A stretch of DNA of 37,376 nucleotides. Source: Actinomycetota bacterium (GTDB taxonomy: Bacteria > Actinomycetota > AC-67). The stretch lies in assembly GCA_040905475.1 (NCBI GenBank), contig JBBDRM010000064.1, positions 1 through 37,376 of the forward strand. The letters are read 5' to 3'. This document shows, in pieces, positions 7,894-16,691 of this stretch. The notes under the pieces are model-generated. The model was not told the DNA's origin. It searched no databases and was given only the letters and a program-made list of their open reading frames with translations. How positions within the stretch are numbered: the stretch's first letter is position 1; the number at the start of each line of letters is the position of its first letter. A program made the translations under genes and the position numbers.

Positions 7894-9537
7894 ATGAAGG
7901 TCTTCCACGCCCTCGCCGAGGCGTTTGTGGCCGAAGGAACCTCGATGGTCTTCACCATGATGGGCGACGCCAACATGCACTGGCTGAACGCCGTCTACGA
8001 GCTCGGCGTGCGGATCGTGGACGTCCGGCACGAAGGGGCGGGGTTGGCGATGGCCGACGGCTGGGCCCGTGTGAGGGGCGAGCCCGGGGTGTGTTCGACG
8101 ACGAGCGGACCGGGGTACGCGCAGCTCGCGACGACGATGGTCGTGGCCAGCCGCGCTCGCTCCCCGCTCGTGGCCTTCTGCGGCGACGTTGCCGTCAGCG
8201 ACGACGAGAACGCCCAGGTCTTCGACCAGCGGCGCTTCGCCGAGGCGACCGAAGCGAGGTTTGTTCGCCTGTCCTCTGCCGACGACGCGCAGAAGGTAGT
8301 CCGGACCGCCTTCTATCGCGCCCGCCTCGAGTCCCGGCCGATCGTGCTCAGCGCGCCCGAGGACATCCAGCAGGAGGAGTTCGACGAGCAGGAGTACGTG
8401 GCGTCGTCCTCGTTCTTCCCGCAAGCTCCTCCTGCGCCGAATCCCGAGCGCCTGCGAGCCGCAGCGGAGATCATACGGGCGAGCGAGCGCCCCGTCCTGA
8501 TTCTGGGAAGAGGCGCCATGCAGGCGGGAGCCGGCGAGGTCGCCCGCCGCCTAGCCGATCGGATCGGTGCCCTTGTGACGACCACACTCGTCGCCAAGAA
8601 CTGGCTCAACGACGACGACTACCACGCCGGCATCTCCGGCGCGTACGCGACGAGGACCGCGCTCGAGCTCTTGCAGGAGACCGACTGCGTCATCGCGGTC
8701 GGGGCGAGCCTGAACCAGTATACGACGGGGCTCGGCTTCGCCTATCCGCTCGCGCGCTATATCCACATCGACTCCCGCCCGCACGTCGTCATGGGTGGAG
8801 GCCGTGCGGCGGAGTGCTACATCCAGGCGGATGCCAAGCTCGGGCTCGAGGCGCTCGACGAGCTCTTGTCGGCGGAGTCCGTCCGCTCCACGGGCTACCG
8901 GACGCGCGAGGTCAAGGAGCGGCTGGCAAGTGCTCTCTATGACGAGTCAGTCGTCGAGCTCGAACCGGGGACGGTGGATCCGCGCGCCGTTTGCCACCTC
9001 CTCGACAACCTGATCCCGCCCGAGATGGGGCTCGTGCTCGGCAGCGGACAGCAGGTGCGATTCGGGACGATGCTCCTGCAACGGCAGCGGCCTTTCATCG
9101 TCGCGCAGCATCACTTCGGCTGCATCGGGCAAGGATTGACGACGGCCATAGGCGCGGTTCTCGCCACCGGGACGCCTGCGTTCCTGATGGAGGGGGACGT
9201 GGGGCTGATGATGCATCTCGCCGAGTTCGAGACCGCGGTCCGCTACAAGGTCCCCCTCCTCGTCGTCGTCATGAACGACGAGGCAGTGGGGGCGGAGCTC
9301 CACAAGTCGGCGGCGATCGGCCTCGACAGCTCCCTGGCCGAGATTCCCACTCCCGACCTCGGGCAGGTGGGTGTCAGCCTCGGCGGACGCGGCGCGCTCG
9401 TCCGGTCGATCGACGCTCTGCGAGAGGCCGCCGCCGCGTTCGTCGAGGACCCTGGTCCGATGCTGATCGACGTCCGGATCTCGCGAGAGGTGCTGAGCAT
9501 CCCCTATCAGCGCATGTACCGCGACGCAGACGTCTGA
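7894..9537 (+). CDS. Thiamine-diphosphate-dependent enzyme (acetolactate synthase/2-oxoacid decarboxylase family)
   Basis: A 547-aa three-domain ThDP enzyme. The N-terminal PYR domain carries the catalytic Glu47 in VRHEGAG, the central domain begins near residue 170, and the C-terminal PP domain has the metal/ThDP motif starting EGDVGLMMH and ending in VVVMND, a variation on the GDG...NN consensus. The family decarboxylates 2-oxoacids or makes/breaks C-C bonds next to a carbonyl. I chose ATG 7894 over an upstream in-frame GTG at 7834 because the longer frame would overlap the operator and the extra residues do not look like protein. It belongs to the rightward group behind two dehydrogenase/hydrolase genes. 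The substrate is not evident. Confidence 0.87.
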   Translation: MKVFHALAEAFVAEGTSMVFTMMGDANMHWLNAVYELGVRIVDVRHEGAGLAMADGWARVRGEPGVCSTTSGPGYAQLATTMVVASRARSPLVAFCGDVAVSDDENAQVFDQRRFAEATEARFVRLSSADDAQKVVRTAFYRARLESRPIVLSAPEDIQQEEFDEQEYVASSSFFPQAPPAPNPERLRAAAEIIRASERPVLILGRGAMQAGAGEVARRLADRIGALVTTTLVAKNWLNDDDYHAGISGAYATRTALELLQETDCVIAVGASLNQYTTGLGFAYPLARYIHIDSRPHVVMGGGRAAECYIQADAKLGLEALDELLSAESVRSTGYRTREVKERLASALYDESVVELEPGTVDPRAVCHLLDNLIPPEMGLVLGSGQQVRFGTMLLQRQRPFIVAQHHFGCIGQGLTTAIGAVLATGTPAFLMEGDVGLMMHLAEFETAVRYKVPLLVVVMNDEAVGAELHKSAAIGLDSSLAEIPTPDLGQVGVSLGGRGALVRSIDALREAAAAFVEDPGPMLIDVRISREVLSIPYQRMYRDADV

Positions 9538-9557
9538 AGACGGCGGCGGGGCCAGGC

Positions 9558-10334
9558 TCAGCGACCGAGGAAACGCGGCTCGCGACGCTCGCGACGCGCG
9601 AGAACGCCTTCCTTGCTGTCGTCGCTCTCCTGCGCGCGATGGATGAGCGCGACGACCTCGCGGTGCGAGGCAGGGACGTACAGCTCCGCGTTCAGCGTCG
9701 CCTTGATCGCGCGCATCGAGAGCGGAGCGTTCTGCGTCAGGCGTTTGAGGAGTCGGTCGAGCTCGCCCTCGACGACCTCGGCGGGAACAGCCGCGGTAAT
9801 CATCACCGCGCCGAGCCGAGTTGCTGGCTCGAGGTCTCCCATCAGAAGCAGCCGGCGAGCAAGCGCAGAACGCGCCGCAGTTTCCACCTGCCGCGAGAGC
9901 GGCCATGGGGGTACGAGCCCGAGTTGGACGGCTGAGTTCCCCACCTTGGCGTCTTCCACGGCGACCACGAAGTCGCAGTGGGCGACGAGCATGAAGCCGC
10001 CTCCGATCGCCGCGCCACTCAACACAGCCACGACGGGGAGTGGGTAGCGCCACACGGCAGAACAGAGGAGCTCGAGAGGGCTCCGGCTCTCCTCGAGCGA
10101 GCCTTCCGAGCGCTGCCGGAGATCGACGCCGGAGCAGAACACCGGACCTTCCGCCCGTAGCACCGTGACGCGCTCCTGAGATTTCGGCTCTCGAGTGAAC
10201 GCGTCGGTTAGCGTGGAAAACATCTCGTGCGTCAGGGCGTTTCGCTTCTCCGGACGGCACAGAGTGATCGTTCGAACCGCTCCACCGTCTCCGACCGCGA
10301 TACGAACGTCGCCGGCTCTCTCGCCCACGCTCAT
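9558..10334 (-). CDS. Crotonase-superfamily protein 2, non-canonical active site
   Basis: A 258-aa crotonase-fold protein closest in style to the two others in this window. Visible: CRPEKRNALT, the oxyanion segment FCSGVDLRQR, and AAIGGGFML. The positions of the two hydratase glutamates are a Met and an Ala (the GxPE motif becomes GNSAVQLGLVPPW), so it shares the altered active site and the QLG-x-x-PPW signature. It ends with the family tail PRFLGR. The ATG start overlaps the carboxylesterase stop by 4 nt (ATGA at 10331-10334). It is the last gene of the operon starting at 14827 and converges on the ThDP gene with a 20-bp gap; I see no clear terminator there. Confidence 0.88.
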   Translation of the reverse strand: MSVGERAGDVRIAVGDGGAVRTITLCRPEKRNALTHEMFSTLTDAFTREPKSQERVTVLRAEGPVFCSGVDLRQRSEGSLEESRSPLELLCSAVWRYPLPVVAVLSGAAIGGGFMLVAHCDFVVAVEDAKVGNSAVQLGLVPPWPLSRQVETAARSALARRLLLMGDLEPATRLGAVMITAAVPAEVVEGELDRLLKRLTQNAPLSMRAIKATLNAELYVPASHREVVALIHRAQESDDSKEGVLARRERREPRFLGR

Positions 10335-11905
10335 GGGTGACCAGTGGCGAGCGCAAGGGGATTCGAGCGCAGGTCTCGGAGATGACGACGCTCCGCGCCG
10401 TGAGGGTCGTTCTCGACATGCGGGGCGACGTCAAAGGTCATCTGCGATCTCCGCTGGGGGTCGTAGCGGGGCCACTCCGGCACGCCTGAGGCGCTCGGCG
10501 CTCCATGGCGCATGAACGCCACCCAGCAGGAGCTCATGCGACGGGCGAGGTCGAGGCGCTCCGGACGGCGACCGGCGAGTGGCGTTCGCCGAGCGATGTC
10601 GAAGACGAACGGCAGCTCAACCGCGTGCGGAGACATGAGCTGACCAGGAAACGCGGTCTCGGGCGGCATGGGGACGTCGAACGTAAACTCGTATGTGAAG
10701 ACGGGCGAGTTGCTGAGCGCAAGCTTCCGCTCGGACAACAGCACCGCGCGCTCCCGCGCGGTAGCGGTCGCGACGTCGACGAGCAGCCGGGCGCAGGAGG
10801 CCTCCGGATTGCGCTCCGAGAAGAACGCGATCACGTCGTCGGCACCCTCTCCGAAGCCCGCTGCGGGATGGGTCGCGACACGGCGACGAAGGCCGTCCTG
10901 GTCGAGTGACGCAAATTCCGGATCGGAGTCGAACTTGAACGTCGCCGCGTCGTCCTTCGTCGTCCCAATCAGCAGCGGGATGCCTGTGGTGGTCGGTGCT
11001 GCGACGGGATCGAACGGATGAGCGGGCATCGTCACCTCGTCGCACACCGGCCGGAAGCGGAACGAGCCGCCGAGCTTGGTCAGCGCGCCTGTGTCCAACT
11101 CCTGAAGTCTGCGCGCCTCCCCAGCTGCGAGGCCGCAGCGAGCGAGAACCTCCGTCGCGGTCACCCTCGCCTCCTCAGGCTCGATCGCCCGGAGCGAGAC
11201 CACGCCGCTTTGGATCACAGCGCGGTGGAAGAGCCCTCGCGCGCTCGGCATCGCGAGGAGGGTGGAGACCTTCGCTCCGCCACCTGAGTGGCCGACAATC
11301 GTGACGTTCGTCGGGTCTCCGCCGAAGGCCTCGATGTTGTCGCGCACCCATTCGAGCGCAAGGCGGAGGTCGAGGACGCCTGCGACCCCCGAACCTGCCC
11401 ACTCGTCTCCGGCAACCGCGTCGAGGTCCAGGTACCCGAGGATCCCGAGCCGATGGTTGAGGGTCACGACGACCACGCCGTGCCCGCGAGCGAGCCCGTC
11501 TCCCGCGTTCAGCGGGCTCGACCCGGAGCCCCAGGAGAAACCGCCTCCGTGCAGCCAGAACAAGACAGGCCGCCTCTCGCCATCGGCGAGCCCTCCCGTC
11601 CAGACGTTCAGCCGCAGGCAGTCCTCGGAGAACTCGGTGGACTCGTCGATGCCCGCGTAGGCGAGCCAGAGCGGCGATGCTGGGAAGTAGGCTCGGTCGG
11701 CAGGCGTGAGCGTCGGCGGGCACGAAGGGCCGAACGCCGTCGCGTCCGCAGGCCTCGTCCAGGGTTCGGGCGGCACTGGCGGGCGGAACCTTCGCGGTCC
11801 CCACGTGGGTGCGCCGTAGCGAACTCCCTTGAAGCAGAGGACGCCGTCGTCGACGAGCCCCTCCGTACGGCCCGAAGTCGTTTCCGCGATCGCGGAGCGG
11901 CTCAT
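10331..11905 (-). CDS. Type-B carboxylesterase
   Basis: A 524-aa carboxylesterase/lipase of the type-B (cholinesterase-like) family. Seen in order: FKGVRYGAP at 25-33, SEDCLRLNVW at 93-102, the oxyanion HGGGFSWGS around 119-127, and the nucleophile Ser207 in GHSGGGAK, a GHSGG variant of the usual GESAGG elbow. A catalytic acid and His further on are expected but not assigned. No signal peptide is seen, suggesting intracellular hydrolysis of an ester substrate or intermediate. The start at 11905 is set by the 4-nt ATGA overlap with the upstream dehydrogenase gene; a longer frame to 11956 would lie inside that gene. Confidence 0.9.
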   Translation of the reverse strand: MSRSAIAETTSGRTEGLVDDGVLCFKGVRYGAPTWGPRRFRPPVPPEPWTRPADATAFGPSCPPTLTPADRAYFPASPLWLAYAGIDESTEFSEDCLRLNVWTGGLADGERRPVLFWLHGGGFSWGSGSSPLNAGDGLARGHGVVVVTLNHRLGILGYLDLDAVAGDEWAGSGVAGVLDLRLALEWVRDNIEAFGGDPTNVTIVGHSGGGAKVSTLLAMPSARGLFHRAVIQSGVVSLRAIEPEEARVTATEVLARCGLAAGEARRLQELDTGALTKLGGSFRFRPVCDEVTMPAHPFDPVAAPTTTGIPLLIGTTKDDAATFKFDSDPEFASLDQDGLRRRVATHPAAGFGEGADDVIAFFSERNPEASCARLLVDVATATARERAVLLSERKLALSNSPVFTYEFTFDVPMPPETAFPGQLMSPHAVELPFVFDIARRTPLAGRRPERLDLARRMSSCWVAFMRHGAPSASGVPEWPRYDPQRRSQMTFDVAPHVENDPHGAERRHLRDLRSNPLALATGHP

Positions 11906-12810
11906 CTGCTCTGCTCGTCGGATCGAGTGCCCGCTCGAAGAGACCTGCCTGTCCACTCCTCCCAGAGGAGGGCGATCGCCGCGTAGTCGAGGCGTCCGTG
12001 GCCCGCGGCGACGGCGAGCTTGTACGGAGCATGAGCCCCGCGCAGAGCGTGGAGCGGGACGCCGGCATCCTCAGCCATCCGCAGCGCGAGCTCCGAGTCC
12101 TTGAGCGCCGCCTCGGTCGGCATTCCTCCCTCAAAGTCGCCTTCCAGCACTCGTTCGCGAAAGCGATGCTCGAGCGGCCGTAGAAGGCCGCCGTCAGGGC
12201 TCGAGAGGAGGTCGGCGAGGACGTGCGGCGGCACTCCCGACGCCTCGGCGATCGCCGCCGCCTCGAGCAAGACCACCATCACGGCGTGCGAGACGGCGTT
12301 GTTGGCCACCTTGGCCGCCATCCCGCTCCCGAGCCCGCCGAGCCGCACCTGCCGCGGGGCGAGCGCATCGAGGACCGGCGCCGCGGTGTTCACCGCTTCG
12401 TCACTTCCGCCGACCAGGAGGATCGAGCGGCCTTCGCGCATCTGCGCGACTCCGGAGAGTATCGCTGCCTCGACGAGAAAGAGACCTGCTTCGCGGCAGA
12501 GGGGCTCGAGAGCCAACATGTCCCGAGGCGAGACCGTGCTCGTCTCCACGACGACGCCCCCGCGAGCCACGTGCGCCGCGACCTCCTCGACGATCTCTCG
12601 CGACGCTGCAGGCGATGGGAGCGAGAGGACGACGGCCTGTGCATCCCTGGCGAGCTCGACAGGCGACGCGGCGGCCGCGACGCCGAGCTCGGCCTCGAGC
12701 GCTCGTGCACGCTCGTACTCGAGGTCGTAGACGACGAGCTTCATCGCCTTTACGAGGCGCGCCGCGATTGCCGATCCCATGTTCCCGCACCCGCAGAGCC
12801 CGACCTTCAC
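11902..12810 (-). CDS. 3-hydroxyisobutyrate-dehydrogenase-like NAD(P)-binding protein
   Basis: A 302-aa beta-hydroxyacid dehydrogenase of normal family length. The nucleotide-binding motif GCGNMG is at 7-12, ETSTVSP at 89-95, the substrate-binding segment is ILSGVAQMREG (in place of the usual xVSGGxxGA), and the catalytic Lys167 lies in GSGMAAKVANN. It probably oxidises a beta-hydroxy acid or reduces a semialdehyde. The GTG start at 12810 overlaps the CoA-transferase stop in GTGA; the much longer open frame upstream is the shadow of that CoA-transferase. It is a single-domain-set counterpart of the 403-aa enzyme at 5938-7149. Confidence 0.9.
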   Translation of the reverse strand: MKVGLCGCGNMGSAIAARLVKAMKLVVYDLEYERARALEAELGVAAAASPVELARDAQAVVLSLPSPAASREIVEEVAAHVARGGVVVETSTVSPRDMLALEPLCREAGLFLVEAAILSGVAQMREGRSILLVGGSDEAVNTAAPVLDALAPRQVRLGGLGSGMAAKVANNAVSHAVMVVLLEAAAIAEASGVPPHVLADLLSSPDGGLLRPLEHRFRERVLEGDFEGGMPTEAALKDSELALRMAEDAGVPLHALRGAHAPYKLAVAAGHGRLDYAAIALLWEEWTGRSLRAGTRSDEQSR

Positions 12811-14081
12811 GGCTTCGACGGCCTCCAGTCCGCGACGACTCCTTGCGCGATGAGCTCGTCGACTTCGTCGGCGCGATAGCCGCCGATTGTCGTCAGTACG
12901 TCGACCGTATGCTCGCCTGGAGCCGGGACGGGTCCCGGAGCTGCGAACCTCAGGGGCGAGATCCGTATCGGGCTTGCGACCGTGCGGATCTGTGCACCGG
13001 TGTAGGAGGACACCTCCCAGAGAAGGTTCCTCGCCTCGGTCTGGGCGGAGCCGATGACGTCGAAGGGAGTCGCCACAATGCCGGCCGGCACGCCGTGGGA
13101 GACGAGGCGCTCGACGGCCTCGGCGCGCGTGAGCGGTGAGAGCCACTTCTCGAGGGCTTCCCCGAGCTCGGCTTTCATGGCTTCCGCTCGAGCCGAACCG
13201 GACGCGAGGTCGGTACGGCTCGCGAGATCCGGTCGTCCGATAGCCTCGCAGAACCGCCTCCACATCTTCTCGCCGAGCACAGCAATGCAGATGTGGCCGT
13301 TCGCCGCACGGAAGATCCCGAATGGGGCGGCATAAGTGAGCGCTCCAGTGGACAGCATCTCGACGCCCGTCGCCGCCGACATCGTTATCGCATTCTCGTT
13401 CAGCGACACGAGCGCGTCGTACATCGCCATGTCGACGTGCGCCCCCGTGCCCGTGCGCTCGCGCTGGAGAAGCGCCATGCAGATCCCCGAGACGGCGAGC
13501 GCCGCCGGGTAGAGATCACCGAGCGGCGCCGACAGGCGAACGGGCGGATCCTCCGACCGAACTCCCCGGCCGACGACCCCCGCGCTGACCTCGGCGAGGA
13601 TCGCGAAAGCGGGATCGTCACGACGCGGACCGGGCGTGTGACCGTACCCGGAGATGCTGCAGTAGACGATGCCCGGTGCGCGCTCCGAGAGAACGGAGTA
13701 CCCGATTCCCATGCTCTCGAGCACACCGGGCCGGAAGTTCTCGACGACGACGTCGAAGGCGGGCGCAAGCTCGAGCACGATCTGCCGACCGCGCTCCGAC
13801 TGCAGGTCGACACACACGCTCCGCTTCGACCGATTGAAGCGGTGGAAGTAGCCCGACGCCTCTCCGGAAGGCGTGTCGATCTTCGGATCGAGCTGACGCG
13901 TCTCTTCCCCCCCGATCGGCTCGATCTTGACGACCTCGGCGCCGGAATCCGCCAGGAGCATCGTCACGTACGGGCCGGCGACGAAGCGGGTGAAGTCCAG
14001 CACACGGATCCCCGTGAGAGGGGGTTGGTCCGACTCCAAGTCGCCCGCGTGCGACGTGGAGCTCGGCGACCCGTCGGTCAT
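12807..14081 (-). CDS. Class III (CaiB/BaiF) CoA-transferase 2
   Basis: A 424-aa family III CoA-transferase, paralogue of the gene at 3742-4974. Seen: TGIRVLDFTRFVAGPYV near 23-39, RFNRSKRSV at 81-89, ENFRPGVLESMG at 114-125, and the catalytic Asp189 in PLGDLY. It has about 20 extra N-terminal residues of low complexity before the conserved start of the fold. The presence of two such enzymes in separate operons of one regulon suggests either two substrates or activation of successive intermediates. Its ATG overlaps the upstream crotonase stop (ATGA at 14078-14081). Confidence 0.93.
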   Translation of the reverse strand: MTDGSPSSTSHAGDLESDQPPLTGIRVLDFTRFVAGPYVTMLLADSGAEVVKIEPIGGEETRQLDPKIDTPSGEASGYFHRFNRSKRSVCVDLQSERGRQIVLELAPAFDVVVENFRPGVLESMGIGYSVLSERAPGIVYCSISGYGHTPGPRRDDPAFAILAEVSAGVVGRGVRSEDPPVRLSAPLGDLYPAALAVSGICMALLQRERTGTGAHVDMAMYDALVSLNENAITMSAATGVEMLSTGALTYAAPFGIFRAANGHICIAVLGEKMWRRFCEAIGRPDLASRTDLASGSARAEAMKAELGEALEKWLSPLTRAEAVERLVSHGVPAGIVATPFDVIGSAQTEARNLLWEVSSYTGAQIRTVASPIRISPLRFAAPGPVPAPGEHTVDVLTTIGGYRADEVDELIAQGVVADWRPSKP

Positions 14082-14827
14082 CGCCCGGCGTACTGCGGCA
14101 TGCGGCGCTCGAGTCTCGCCTGGACACCCTCCCTTCCATCCTCGCTGTCGCGGGCGGCCGCGATCAGCTCGAGCACATGTTCGTGCGGGGCTTCGACGTA
14201 GCCCTTCGCCGAGAGCGTCGCCTTGATCGCCCGCAACGAGAGGGGCGCGTTCGTGGCCAGGCGCTCGACCACCCTCTCGACCTCCGCGTCGAGTTCCTCG
14301 GGCGCGACGGCGGCGGCGATGGCGTCCGCCTCGGCGAGGGCAGAAGCAGGCATTGGGTCGCCGAGAAGCACGAGCCGCTTGGCCAGCGCCAGCGGCGCGA
14401 GCTCGACCAGCTTGCGCGTCAGGGGCCAGGGAGGAGCGAGGCCGATCTGCACTAGTGAGACCCAGAAGCGAGCCTCCTTCGCCGCCACGACGAAGTCGCA
14501 GAAGAGCGCGAGGAAGGCGCCGCCGGCGATCGCATCGCCCTGCATTCGAGCGACGACGGGCAGGGAATACTCCTCGATGGCGATGCAGAGCTCGTCGAGC
14601 GGGGGCGCCCCGTATACGAGACGCTCGTTAAGGTCGATACCGGAGCAGAACACATGCCCTTCGGATCGGAGAAGCGTGACGCGTTCCTCTCGCGGAGGCT
14701 CGACACGGAAGGCTTCGATCAGCTGCTGGAACATCTCGCCAGAGAGAGCGTTTCGCTTGTCCGGGCGGTCGATCGTGATCACCCGGACGGCTCCGTCGCG
14801 TTCGTTCTCGATCCGAATGTGGTCCAT
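14078..14827 (-). CDS. Crotonase-superfamily protein 3, non-canonical active site
   Basis: A 249-aa crotonase-fold protein and first gene of the second leftward operon. Seen: IDRPDKRNALS, FCSGIDLNER and QGDAIAGGAFLAL. At the two hydratase glutamate positions it has Phe and Leu, and the GxPE motif is replaced by the segment ending VQIGLAPPW. The unusual signature is thus shared by all three crotonases of the window. The start at 14827 follows AGAGGGAG; an alternative GTG lies one codon upstream. The predicted operator at 14899-14914 is 71 bp upstream. The terminal PQYAGR matches the family end. Confidence 0.87.
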   Translation of the reverse strand: MDHIRIENERDGAVRVITIDRPDKRNALSGEMFQQLIEAFRVEPPREERVTLLRSEGHVFCSGIDLNERLVYGAPPLDELCIAIEEYSLPVVARMQGDAIAGGAFLALFCDFVVAAKEARFWVSLVQIGLAPPWPLTRKLVELAPLALAKRLVLLGDPMPASALAEADAIAAAVAPEELDAEVERVVERLATNAPLSLRAIKATLSAKGYVEAPHEHVLELIAAARDSEDGREGVQARLERRMPQYAGR

Positions 14828-14898
14828 CACACTCCCTCTGCTGGTCGTCGGCTTGACACGGACGGGCTGTGTCCGAGAACGCAGCCGCACGGCCGATA

Positions 14899-14914
14899 GT
14901 ACACCGTTGTATAC
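14899..14914. promoter_or_regulatory. Predicted GntR operator, promoter of the second operon
   Basis: Palindrome GTACACC-GT-TGTATAC, 71 bp upstream of the crotonase start at 14827 and just beyond the end of the permease gene. It also contains a perfect 10-bp palindrome TTGTATACAA (14907-14916), a form typical of FadR/FCD-type GntR sites (GT-N-AC cores). Confidence 0.65.
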
Positions 14915-14934
14915 AAGAGCTGCAGTTGCATCGT

Positions 14935-16683
14935 TCAGCGCCGTCGGCCGGGTCCCCGGCCGCTCAGTAGCAGCATGAACCCGGCGATCGCGGCCAGGTT
15001 CACGAGGGTGATGAGCAACGCGAAGCTCGCCACCTTCGGATACGACGCGAAGTTGTAGAGGTCGAGCATCACGAAGCCAACGACGGGCTGGTCCGTACTT
15101 GCGAGGATGAGAGAGCCGTTCGTCTCGCCGCTGACCAGCACGAACATGAGCAAGAAGGCGCCGATCAGCGCGGGACGCGTGAGCGGAGTGACAACGCTGA
15201 GGAGCGTCCTGCTGTCAGATGCCCGCGACAGCTTGGCCGCCTCAACTACGTCGCGTCCGATCTCGTGCTGGGCGCCGGTCGTCATCACCGTCGCGAAGGG
15301 CACGAAGAAGATGAAGTAGGCAAGGAAGAGAAGCCAGACCGAGCCTCCGAGGCGGAACGGGGGCCCGCCGAGCGCGACGAGGAGCGCCGTCGCGAGGAGG
15401 ACGTGCGCGATCACAGCGGGGGTCTTCGTCAGCCCGTCGACCAGATGCCCGAGCCCCGGAAACACGCGCTGCCCGTAGCTCAAGATCTGCGAGACGACGA
15501 CGAGGGCCACCGCAGTGACGATTCCGAGCAGGATGCTCGTCCTCATCGCGCCGCGAATCACCTCGTCCTCGAGCGCTTCGCGGACGTTGCCGACCGGGCT
15601 CCAGCTCTCGGGCCAGGTGTTCGACCAGAACTCGACCCCGGCGACGTAGGCGAGTCCGAGGACGGGCAGAACCACCGCCACGAAGGCGTAAACGAGGAAG
15701 ATCGCGCGCCCAACGGCCCTCCTCCAAGGGCCGAGCCGCACGTGAGCGCCCATCGAGGCGCGTCCACCGATCACGGCGAAGCGACCCCGTGCCGCACTAC
15801 GGCGCTGCAGAGCCCAGGCGAGGAGGACCGGGACAAGCATGAGGATTCCGAGGAGGAACGCTTGCCCGTAGGCAGGAGGGGTGCGATTCGCGACAAGGTC
15901 GACGATGATCACCGAAAGGATGTGGATGTTCGCGCCGGTCCCGATGGTGATCGGGACGGAGACCATCGCCACGGCGACGATCAGACACATGAGGAAGGCG
16001 GTGATTAGCGCCGGTCGGAGCGCGGGCAGGACGATGAAGAAGAGGATTCGGAGCGGTCCTGCTCCCGAGAGGGTCGCGGCCTCCTCCAGCCCGCTGTCCA
16101 AGTTCCGCATCGAGCTCGAGATCACGAGGTAGCCGAATCCGCATAGGAACACGGTGTAGAGGAAGATCAGGCCCTGCCAGCTGTACACGTCGAGCGGCCC
16201 GCTCTCGAGGCTGATACCTACGCCGTCGAGCGCGCCGCGAATGAGAACGTTCAACGCACCGGCGTTCGGGCTCGCCAGGAAGAGCCAGCCAAGCGGTAGG
16301 GCGATCGCTGGCATGAGGAACGGGATGAGCGGGATCACGCGTCCTGCCGCTCCGATCGAGGCGTCGGTCCGCTCGTTCAGCCACGCCAGGATGGCGGCAA
16401 CCAAGGTCGCGAGGAAGGACGAGACGGTGACGAGAATCGCGGTGTCCACGATGATCGGCTGCATGACCGGATCGGTGAAAACATCCGACCAGTAGTACGA
16501 CGGTATGCCTGTCCCGTACTCGTCCCAACTCCAGAGGGCAAGGCGGACCATCGGGATGACGACTGCGGCAGCGACCGCGAGACCGACCAGCACCAGAACG
16601 ACCTGAAAGCCGCTCGGCACGTGAAGCCGAGGGCGACGCCTCGGCCGGGAACGCTCGAGTGAAGAGTGGTCGGCGACGGCCAT
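14935..16683 (-). CDS. ABC transporter permease, fused two-domain Fe3+/phosphonate type
   Basis: A 582-aa membrane protein made of two binding-protein-dependent permease domains in tandem, the FbpB/PhnU-like arrangement. Each half has an EAA loop: EEAATLSGAGPLRILFF in the first and VEAAKLSRASDSRTLLS in the second. There are about a dozen predicted hydrophobic segments, the first at about residue 25-50 after a basic N-terminus. The start at 16683 has GAGAGG six bases upstream and follows the ATPase stop by 8 bp; the longer open frame runs back into the ATPase gene. With the ATPase and binding protein upstream it completes an importer. Confidence 0.92.
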   Translation of the reverse strand: MAVADHSSLERSRPRRRPRLHVPSGFQVVLVLVGLAVAAAVVIPMVRLALWSWDEYGTGIPSYYWSDVFTDPVMQPIIVDTAILVTVSSFLATLVAAILAWLNERTDASIGAAGRVIPLIPFLMPAIALPLGWLFLASPNAGALNVLIRGALDGVGISLESGPLDVYSWQGLIFLYTVFLCGFGYLVISSSMRNLDSGLEEAATLSGAGPLRILFFIVLPALRPALITAFLMCLIVAVAMVSVPITIGTGANIHILSVIIVDLVANRTPPAYGQAFLLGILMLVPVLLAWALQRRSAARGRFAVIGGRASMGAHVRLGPWRRAVGRAIFLVYAFVAVVLPVLGLAYVAGVEFWSNTWPESWSPVGNVREALEDEVIRGAMRTSILLGIVTAVALVVVSQILSYGQRVFPGLGHLVDGLTKTPAVIAHVLLATALLVALGGPPFRLGGSVWLLFLAYFIFFVPFATVMTTGAQHEIGRDVVEAAKLSRASDSRTLLSVVTPLTRPALIGAFLLMFVLVSGETNGSLILASTDQPVVGFVMLDLYNFASYPKVASFALLITLVNLAAIAGFMLLLSGRGPGRRR

Positions 16684-16691
16684 GTCGCCTC

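Noticed and set aside
8947-10434. Long minus-strand frame of 495 codons over the ThDP and crotonase genes
   Set aside because: Arg/Ser-rich shadow of the real genes on the opposite strand and frame; no family motif.
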